Of a stretch of 64,000 nt of DNA, positions 1-7,462 are shown one piece after another. The translations under genes were made by a program, and so were the position numbers. Below the pieces are notes generated by a model, which ran no database searches, was not told the DNA's origin, and saw only the letters and a list, made by a program, of their open reading frames with translations. The DNA comes from Marchantia polymorpha subsp. ruderalis (Eukaryota; Streptophyta; Marchantiopsida; Marchantiales; Marchantiaceae), in the NCBI GenBank assembly GCA_037833965.1, contig AP031356.1, positions 15,274,501-15,338,500 on the forward strand, given 5' to 3'. The stretch's first letter is position 1; every line of letters begins with the position of its first letter.

Positions 1-454
1 AGACCTGTTGAGTAGGCGCGACATGTTGAGTAGGCCGCGCATGCCCATAATAAGTTTCTGGATGATTACCGTTGTAAGCAGGAGCAAACAACGCAGGAGT
101 TTGAGCTGCAGCATCTTCTGCCTTCAAAATCCTTAATTTCTCCGCCAAAGTCGACCTGTGCTCCTCCAGTATATCAGCCTCGCGCTTAAGACGCCTCAGT
201 ATCCCGTAAACTCCGTGAACAGGATCTCGTTCCCTTGCGTCGGACTCGAAGCACACACTTTTCATCAGATCGCCCACTGAGTTTTTATTTTCTTGAATTA
301 ATCTCAGTATGTGCGCGACTCCGAACAGCCTGTGGGCGTTCGCAAATCGCCTGGGCTGATGAGGAGGGAACCACGGTGCCAGTAAGCAATCCACGGTGCA
401 CTTTCGCCTTTGGAACTTGCAGGCAGCGCACGCTCCATTCGGAGGGAAGCCCAT
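1..454 (-). CDS. LOB-domain (LBD/AS2-like) transcription factor, partial (C-terminus beyond left edge)
   Basis: Reading the minus strand from the ATG at 454 gives 151 codons without a stop up to the window edge. Residues 9-23 are the LOB zinc-finger-like block C-x2-C-x6-C-x3-C (CAACKFQRRKCTVDC), followed by APWFP. Residues 37-53 (FANAHRLFGVAHILRLI) match the GAS block, although the usual GAS triplet is replaced by GVA. Residues 76-90 (RDPVHGVYGILRRLK) match the conserved DPVYGCVG segment, followed by a leucine-rich stretch (to about residue 110) like the family's zipper. LBD proteins are plant-specific nuclear DNA-binding factors in organ-boundary, lateral-root and hormone responses; which subgroup this is cannot be told. 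No intron is visible in the part present. It is the only ordinary host gene here, and a retrotransposon nest begins 2.5 kb upstream of it. A recent pseudogene is possible because the C-terminus is unseen, but all key residues are intact. Confidence 0.9.
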   Translation of the reverse strand, partial: MGFPPNGACAACKFQRRKCTVDCLLAPWFPPHQPRRFANAHRLFGVAHILRLIQENKNSVGDLMKSVCFESDARERDPVHGVYGILRRLKREADILEEHRSTLAEKLRILKAEDAAAQTPALFAPAYNGNHPETYYGHARPTQHVAPTQQV

Positions 455-587
455 TCTCGATGAAACCTGAACACCTGAAACCTGTGGAGTGAGGCCGTGA
501 AATTGTTCCATTTGGACTTATCAGATATGTGTCTTCAACTCTTCCTGTAGACGGATCTTCAGCGAGGGATAGACTCAGGCTATCTGT

Positions 588-835
588 GCCTCTGCGCTTT
601 TATAACAAGACGGGACTTGTATCTGTGACTCCCGAGGGATAGAAGACTCGCTTACTACACTCTTGCCCCCACTCTGCGCTTTTCCAACAAGCCGGGAACT
701 GAATCTGTGACTCTCGAGGGGGAGAAGACTAGCTTACTACACTCTTCTCCCCACTCTGCGCTTTTTCAACAAGACGGTAGCTGTATATGTGGCTCTCGAG
801 GTGTGGACGAGTCTCTTAATACACGCAGCTAATGC
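588..835. repeat. 82-bp tandem repeat, three units
   Basis: The motif CTCTGCGCTTTT starts at 590, 672 and 754, a period of 82 bp. Each unit continues with CAACAAG, TATCTGTGACTC and a CTCGAGG or CCCGAGG segment. A fourth partial unit lies at about 1167-1215, and a copy in opposite orientation at about 866-890. The units have diverged by scattered substitutions. Confidence 0.85.
597..604 (-). promoter_or_regulatory. Possible TATA box of the LBD gene
   Basis: On the minus strand this reads TATAAAAG, about 143 bp upstream of the LBD start codon, which would give a leader of roughly 110 nt. It lies in the first unit of the 82-bp tandem repeat; the other units lack the TATA sequence (they read TTCC or TTTC there). 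Position and sequence are the only support. Confidence 0.35.
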
Positions 836-867
836 TGGCTAAATTAAAATCCAGCCACGAATAGAAA

Positions 868-1189
868 AAAAGCCCGTCTTGTTGGAAAAGACTCCGGGCG
901 AGCGTGACATTCAGGACATCTGGCGTTCAAACTGTGTGTGCGTGTCCTGGAGACGAGAAAGTTCCTCTTCAAATCCTTGAGCCCTTCGTTCGGGCTCTAC
1001 GCGGTCGCCGCGGACAGTGACCGGGCCTGGCCTCGGTTACTGTCGGTTACCTCGATCCTAGCCGTCAGAGGAGGACGCGCGGCTCGACCGGCCCTTCCGA
1101 GTGTGCATGTGCCATCTGGACGTAGATACGTCCAGATTTCACATGCACACTCGGTTGCCGCTCGCGTGGAGTCTTTTTCAACAAGACGA
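868..1189. repeat. Inverted-repeat (fold-back) block upstream of the LBD gene
   Basis: Bases 868-889 (GTCTTGTTGGAAAAGACTC core) are the reverse complement, with one or two mismatches, of 1168-1189. Inside are further hairpins: GAGCCC/GGGCTC near 980-998, ACAGTGACCG/CGGTTACTGT near 1013-1042, and a long near-perfect hairpin at 1097-1154 (15-bp and 11-bp paired arms, 2-nt internal loop, 2-nt apical gap). It may be a decayed fold-back or MITE-like element or a rearranged piece of the 82-bp repeat. No transposase or clear target duplication is seen. Confidence 0.6.
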
Positions 1190-1375
1190 GAACTTTATCT
1201 GTGACTCTCGAGGGGTGGACGATATCCCAAGCAGAATACGTCGGTGCGCCTCCCGACCCCATGCATTGGGATGAGCGGCCGCTTCAAAACGAAAAACGTC
1301 TATATTTACCTCTCCGTCGTTTCCAGCAGGTGGATGCTGTTACATCTCGTGCGTAGGAAATACATCTCATCTATC

Positions 1376-1611
1376 GGTTGTTGCAGGCCATGGGTACTGA
1401 AATCGACGCTTTATACCTCCTTACACAAATTGCGCGTGCATGTTTGGCACTGCATTCATCGGTATCATGAATCCCAGAAAATAAGTCCGCATCTGTCATG
1501 ATCATGAGTTTCTCTTATCTCCGCGACCCATTTCCCCCACGTGCGCTGGCGGATTCCGTTGAACTCCCACGAGTAATTGTCGGGTACTCCCTTGACTTTT
1601 TTTGGGACGAC
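1376..1611 (-). pseudogene. AP2/ERF-domain gene fragment (DREB2-like), frameshifted
   Basis: On the minus strand from 1611 one frame reads VPKKVKGVPDN and then FNGIRQRTWGKWVAEIRET, an unmistakable match to the start of an AP2/ERF DNA-binding domain (consensus YRGVRQRxWGKWVAEIRxP). The basic stretch just before it is typical of DREB2-like proteins. About 12 codons later the frame hits a TGA at 1467-1465. Skipping one base at 1473 gives a second frame that continues as a degenerate AP2 second half (IHDTDECSAKHARAICVRRYKA, compare DTAEEAAxAYDxAAxxxRGxKA). No start codon, intact domain or flanking coding sequence is visible, so this is a decayed fragment. A real gene with an intron at this point is less likely because no GT-AG pair restores the frame. 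Confidence 0.75.
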
Positions 1612-2966
1612 CGAGGTCGCATTTGTCGCAAGTGCAACCTGGATCGTAAATCGGGCTAAAATTTAGCCAGGCTAAATCTGGCTAGCAGGGTTGCCAAAAT
1701 CTTGCCGACCGAGTTTGCTGGAATTGTGACAAATTTTTTTCTTAAATTCTGGCAATTTTGGCGTTTACATTAATTGTAGAGAGGTTTGCTATAATAGTTT
1801 CAGGGTTTTTATTGACATTAATTTACGATTTTAAATAGCGAGCAAGATACGCAAATTGTCTTCAGAAATGAAATAACGGTTTTACAAGTGAGTCTCATAA
1901 GCAAATAAAAAATAACTTATACCATGTCCATCACAAGATGAAAAATGTCCAGGTAAATATGCCATTATTTGTTCTCTGTCAAGCAAAAAAAATATTTTCT
2001 TAGGGATCTTCGCTCGTAAGATGACCTTGTATAGCTAAGAAAAATTCTGAAATTCAAACTTTTTGAAACAACTTGATCGATACGTACATTGTTGGTAACA
2101 TGAACTTGGGGAATCTGTCATCTTTGAAATAGATTCTATGATGTCAACGGACGCTCCACTTTTATTTCCTCCTGGGCAGGTAGGTTTATGGCCTCGTGAG
2201 ACTTCTGGCTATGGCACTGTCCTTCTTCTCTTTAGTTCTAATTGCCCAATCTGTACTATTTAATTTCTCCTGTAAACCTTTGAAATATCGATATGTTTCA
2301 TGTGGCAATTGTGAGTCATGTGACTGATGATCAAATAGTTATTAAACCACCCTGGGTTTCTCTCCATCTGTAGCTAGCTATGGCCGCATAACGAAGAGCA
2401 AATGAAGTGGACAAGAAAGTGGATCTCAAATGTTGTTGTCAAAAAACCATCGCTCGAGTTGTGTGTCATTCTGACCTCTAAGTATCTTGGCCGCTACAGT
2501 TTCTTCTTGGTAAAACTCAACTCTTTTTATTTCTTGTCCAACTGCATCTCACTATAGACACATACCTGACAACTAGATACATGTCCTTAAGGATCTCTTA
2601 GGTCATAAGGCTGCGAAGTCTTATATTGCCCTCTTTAGAATTTGTGCTTGTTGACGAATTGCCATGTTGAGCCCTAGTCAAGCTTTCGCATAGAGAAGTT
2701 CATTGTCTTGTTTTTTGTGTTCACTTGCTTTTTGCAATTGAACAGATATATATAAGGTATAATACATCGTCTAGCGACCAAACATTCCGTTTTAGAACTG
2801 GAAACTGCAATGAAAGCTATCTATAAGGCAGTGAGTGTAATGAAACTCAGAGGATATGAACGTTCAATTGACATATTTTAGTTCTCACTTTTTTAGACTG
2901 TATCCATTCTACTGTATTTATACTAATCACCAGCTTCTACATCAGTTTCAAATGCAGATGCAAGAA
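1612..2966. other. AT-rich intergenic DNA, no gene seen
   Basis: Base composition drops sharply in GC from about 1700. There are short hairpins near 1650-1695 (AGGCTAAATCTGGC-like repeats, also hinted at near 831-857) but no ORF with recognisable content on either strand. The last five bases (2962-2966, AAGAA) should be the target-site duplication of the A0 insertion; its partner lies outside the window. Confidence 0.6.
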
Positions 2967-4475
2967 TGTAATAACCCACCAAAGGCTAAAACTGCAGTAT
3001 GGTGGTAAAAAGATCGAACCCACAGGGACAGAGGCAACACACAGAGTAAAAGTGTCACGTTTAACAGACTTTTGTAGAGTTTGAATTCTAGGCGACTGTC
3101 ACTCCCAGAAATACTACAGTGCTCGACTCGGAGGCTCGACTCGGAGGAGGATCTCGACTCGGAGGATGCACAGTACAGCGTAGTCACTCAACACACACAC
3201 CTGAAACTGGCAAAAGCACAACTCGGAGGTCGGTCAGGACCTCCGCTTCGGATTTCAGGAGGAAAGTGTCTCAAAAGTTCACTCAGAGGTTCTGCAGGTA
3301 GTGACTCCCACTCCGGCTTTTACTTCCCTTCCGCCAGGAACTAGCGTAGGGTACCCGGACTGGACTTCCCACTTCGGAACGAAGCCTCTTCATACGCCGT
3401 GGACGTCACCCTCGAATCTCACACCAAACGCAGGGAGTGCAGACCCGACTGAGAACTTAACTGAGACACGATCCAGTAACACACACACAACCTGATTTGC
3501 AAACCAAGGCTTACACGAAGTAATAAAACTTCACATTGGCATTCAGGGGAAACTTCCCGTAGGAGTACAATCAGGATATGTCACTCGAAGGAGTAAGGGG
3601 GAACTGTTCAAGTATCTAACTCGCAGCCGGCTCTGAGCATCAGAAATCACCCGCAGGTGCAGATCCGCACTACTCAAGTCTCTAACCGGATACTAGCTCT
3701 GAACATTCAGCCAAAGGCCTTCAACTACAACATACGGTAACTTCGCTATGCTGTAGCTTCTCTACGTGGTGCCAGGACCAAATGCACAAACACGCCAAGA
3801 AAGTGAGTTCCTGATCTGCACTTCCGAAACTGGAAGAGTCCCAAGGCAAAACGCCTTGATCTACTTTATACCCTCAAAGGTCCTAACTAACACTACGCTA
3901 TGCTATCTACTACTCGCAACATCTGCGCGAAACCAAACTATACTACTGCACTCGGCGGATCCGGTGCTGCGCCTCCTGCGCGCCGGACTGCTCCGCTCGC
4001 TGTCTCTACCTTGCCAGTCTTCCGACCGGCTGCGCAACCCCAGGCGTCGGAGGGCTGGAGTCACTTCCGACTCTAAGTGCGCCATAGTGTCGCGCGCACC
4101 TGACAAGAAGGTTTCTAATTTCCTCGCTACTCGCCGCCGACTCCGACTGTCACCCTCCGTCAATGCCGCCGCCCGAAGCTCGAACTCCCTGAGTGTGATC
4201 CTCTCTTGAGCTGCCACCTCCCAATGGGCGTATCCTTTTAGACAATGAGTCACCCGCTTCGCCAACTCTTCTCGCGCCCGGCAGCTGCCTTCCACCTCTG
4301 CTAGCTGCATTTCCGCTTCCGCACGCTGCGCCCTCAAATCCGAGCACTCGGATTGCAAGTTGCGCAACAACTCCTCATCCTCCTTGCGGGCTCTTTGACT
4401 TTCTTCTAAGGCGCGCGTCTGGCGCGCAAGCTCTGCTGCTAGGATGCGGTTTTGTCTCCGCTCTTCCTGCAATTC
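2967..4475 (-). mobile_element. A0: family-A Ty3/gypsy LTR, first fragment (R-U5 end and ORF 3' end)
   Basis: It starts TGTAATAACCCACC, the reverse complement of the family-A LTR 3' end, and follows A1's LTR colinearly with many substitutions. The fragment holds R-U5 (2967 to about 3840), the CAAGGC/GCCTTG hairpin (3842-3858), a TATA sequence (3862-3870) and the last third of the LTR ORF. It is cut at 4475 by the solo LTR B0 and resumes at 25387. Whether A0 was a solo LTR or the 3' LTR of a full element cannot be told, because its other end is outside the window. It is the outermost, so oldest, insertion of the nest. Confidence 0.9.
3903..4475 (-). pseudogene. A0 LTR ORF, C-terminal part
   Basis: This is open for 190 codons and corresponds to the C-terminal coiled coil and tail of the 851-aa LTR protein of A1 (for example ELARQTRALEESQRARKEDE and the RRRRSTGSAECS tail). 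It is separated from the rest of its gene (25387-26579 and 29083-29871) by nested LTRs. Function unknown, as for the intact copies; this one is dead because of the insertions and a frameshift near its start. Confidence 0.85.
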
Positions 4476-6502
4476 TGTGGTACCCCACTTTTGGCAATTT
4501 TGAGGAAATTAAAACATTTTTGGAAAACTGTACCCTGGCAGCATTGTAAATAGCCTTCGGTACATCAAAACAGAGTGAATCCGGAAGATCGCGGGGATTC
4601 TCGAGGGATCTTGTAGAATCTGGGATTTGGGGTGCCGCAGTTAGGACAGGCACCACCCTCCCTGCGAGCTCTGCAGTTAGGATCTCTACGGCGCAAGGCG
4701 CAAAACCCGCCTTCGGAGGTTGCGTCCGCGGAGGTAGGGAAACCCCCCTAATTAGGTCAACCCTCGGGCGCCTTGACCAAGTTAGGGTCCCGATGGAAAG
4801 AGCTCGACGCGCTGATTCTAACGAGCCCAAGAACGCTTGGAACGGATGAGGACTTAGGGAGTTATCGCTACTGGAAGAAACGGAGGCGGTCGCCTACGGC
4901 GGAAGGAGTTCGCCACCGGCGCGAATTCCGCCTACGCGGAAGGAGGAATCAAGTTTTGTCCTATGCACGGACGTAGGCGTTCGCCTGTGCACAGGCGAAG
5001 TAGGGTTAGGGAAGGCGCGAAGTCCGCCTACGCACAGGCGCTCGCCTGTGCACAGGCACTCCGGCGTCGGCGGGAAATCCGCCTTGGGCCCTAGAAATGC
5101 GCCTTGTGAGGTAGAAAGTGTACGGCGCCTTCCGCGCCAGCGCAGCGCCGCGTACGTCGGAAGAGCCGCCAGAGCAACCCCATCGGTACGGACTATGCGG
5201 ACGGCACGGGTAGATGCGCTCTTGGACGGACGGAGTTGCGGCGGCGGAAGCGCCGACGGAGAGACAAGGAACGGACAGACTGGACGGAGACGGCTGACCA
5301 CGGTCAACGCCTTCCGCGCCAGCGCAGCGCCGCGGACGGAATTCGCCTGCGCACAGGCGAACGCCTGTGCACAGGAGGATGTTCAAGTTCCGCGCCGGCG
5401 GAGAATCCGCCGAGGCTCCTGCCTGCGCACAGGCAGGAGTTGAATTTTTGTCCGACATGCGGACACACGCGTCAAGGCAGAGGGGGATTGGCCGAGGGGC
5501 GGTACGAACAAGTGTACCGCGCAAGGCGGAAAACTCGCCTTCGGCGCTACGCCCCCATGTCCGCAGGGTGACACGCTCGCGGAGTTCAAATCCGCCAATT
5601 CGAGCGTGAGAGTTTAATCGACGACGGCGGAGCGTGAAGCCGCGCGTGAGAGCGAAGACCGTTTCAGCGTACAGCCGGCGCGGCCATCAAGTGAGACGTT
5701 CTTCACGACCAAGAGCCGACCATGACCTTCGACCGGGCGGCGGAGAACGTCCCATTCTTGAATTCGCGATTCCAATCTCTTGTGCGCGCTGCGCGCATCC
5801 ATCTGCTGGCTGCGGAACATTCTCGACGTCGTCACACAGGAGATTTCTTGTTGATTGAGGGAGAAGTGAGTGCGCGTGATTTGGAATTGAGAGCGATTAG
5901 AGTTTGCCGAGAGAGAAAGAAGCGCGGGCAGTGCGGAAGTAGAATGAGCGGGCGAGCGAACCCCAGGAACGCGATGACGAGGCCGAGCAGATTGCGGATG
6001 GTGCCACTTCGCCTGCCGCAGAACGGGCTGCGCGCTTTCGAGGAGCGCTTAATAGCAAGAAAGCTCGATTTCTTGCTATGGGGATGGAATTACATCTGTG
6101 CGAATATGGTGCGCGAGTGGCTAGAGCCACAGGGACCACCCTCGCGCGGATTGCGTCCGCATGTTGATCGGTGGACAGTCCAAGATTGGGCGCAGGCGTT
6201 GGGAAGATGTGCTGGCATGCCAGGGCATCTCCTTTTCGACAGCGAGAGCATCAAGGTGACCAAGCAAGAAGAGGCGCAATTTGTGGAGCTGTTCAAGACC
6301 GGGAGGTCTACCAAGAATGGGTACAGGACCCGTGATTACAAGGATCGATTTCGCCGGACTTTGTCCGCGGCGCTGATGCAATTACTGCAGCCGCACCGCG
6401 CCTGCTACATCACATTGTGGCAAGTCTCTTTTGTGGAGTGCGTCATCGAGGGAACTCCAATTCACTGGGCGAGCATCCTGCACAGGGTGATGCGACAGCA
6501 CG
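4476..6502 (+). mobile_element. B0: family-B solo LTR, left part (U3)
   Basis: It starts TGTGGTACCCCAC at 4476 and is flanked on the left by AATTC (4471-4475). The other end of the same LTR (25381) is followed by the same AATTC (25382-25386), which proves a single solo-LTR insertion of about 5.36 kb, later split by A1 at 6502. Non-coding U3 (4476-5721) is GC-rich and full of short palindromes such as GCCTGTGCACAGGC and CGCCTTCGGCG, plus a degenerate copy of the TTGGAAAGAGCTCG block (about 4790) shared with family A. Confidence 0.93.
5722..6502 (+). pseudogene. B0 LTR ORF, N-terminal part, cut by A1
   Basis: It encodes the first 260 residues of the family-B LTR protein, starting MTFDRAAENVPFLNS. 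The conserved N-terminal domain begins around residue 93 (PLRLPQNGLRAFEERL, then LDFLLWGWNYICANMVREWL). The A1 insertion interrupts it after MRQH; the same sentence resumes at 22051 (FEEKGGTLNHLSPF). Alternative starts are Met75 and Met85, the latter aligning with the likely start in family A. Confidence 0.88.
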
Positions 6503-7400
6503 TGTAATAACCCACCAAAGGCTAAAACTGCAGTATGGTGGTAAAAAGATCGAACCCACAGGGACAGAGGCAACACACAGAGTAAAAGTGTCACATTTAA
6601 CAGACTTTTGGTAGAGTTTGAATTCTAGGCGACTGTCACTCCCAGAAATACTGTAGTGCTCGACTCGGAGGCTCGACTCGGAGGAGGAACTCAACTCGGA
6701 GGATGCTCGGAGGATGCACGGTACAGCTTGGTCACTCAACACACACACACACACACACCTGAAACTGGCAAAAAGCACAACTCGGAGGTCGGTCAGGACC
6801 TCCGCTTCGGATTTCAGGAGGAAAGTGTCTCGCAAGTTCACTCAGAGGTTCTGCAGGAAGTGCCTCCCACTCCGGCTTTTACTGCCCTTCCGCCAGGAAC
6901 TAGCGGGGGTACCCGGACTGGACTTCTCACTTCGGAACGAAGCCTCTACGTACGCCGTGGACGTCACCCTCAACTATCACACAAAACGCAGGGAGTGCAG
7001 ACCCGACTGAGAACTTACTGAAAACACGATCCAGTAACACACACACAACCTGAATTACAAACCAAGGTTTACACGAAGTAATGAAACTTCACATTGGCAT
7101 TCAGGGGAAACTTCCCGTAGGAGTACAATCAGGATATGTCACTCGAAGGAGTAAGGGGGAACTGTTCAAGTCTCTAACTCGCAGCCGGCTCTGAGCATCA
7201 GAAATCACCCGCAGGTGCAGATCCGCACTACTCAAGTCTCTAACCGGGTGCGAGCTCTGAACATTCAGCCGAAGGCCTTCAACTACAACATACGGTAACT
7301 TCGCTATGCTGCAGCTTCTCTACGTGGTGCCAGGACCAAAATGCACAAACACGCCAAGAAAGTGAGTTCCTGATCTGCACTTCCGAAACTGGAAGAGTCC

Positions 7401-7429
7401 CAAGGCAAAACGCCTTGATCTACTTTATA
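7401..7429 (-). promoter_or_regulatory. LTR core promoter: TATA box and conserved hairpin (A1 3' LTR)
   Basis: TATAAAGTA lies at 7429-7421, 34 bp beyond the stop codon of the LTR ORF. The hairpin CAAGGC-GTTTT-GCCTTG (7417-7401) follows directly, so transcription should start at about its 3' edge. The arrangement repeats in every A and B LTR of the window. It marks the U3/R border and puts the whole LTR ORF in U3. Confidence 0.7.
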
Positions 7430-7462
7430 CTCTCAAAAGATCCTATCTAGCACTACGCTATC

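Noticed and set aside
938..1501. Small plus-strand ORFs of 88 and 85 codons in the LBD upstream region
   Set aside because: They overlap hairpins and the AP2 remnant on the other strand and have no recognisable content.
4980..5440. CRISPR-like array of short palindromic repeats
   Set aside because: Spacing is irregular, repeats are 10-16 bp, copies also occur in coding sequence, and the context is a plant retrotransposon.
5006..5571. Overlapping ORFs of 110-172 codons on both strands in the B U3 (also near 40111-40676 and 47795-48535)
   Set aside because: GC-rich palindromic sequence opens several frames at once; none has an identifiable domain or a conserved start.
6740..6758. CA/GT microsatellites in R-U5 of each LTR as regulatory elements
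   Set aside because: Copy numbers vary between LTRs as expected for simple slippage; no evidence of function.
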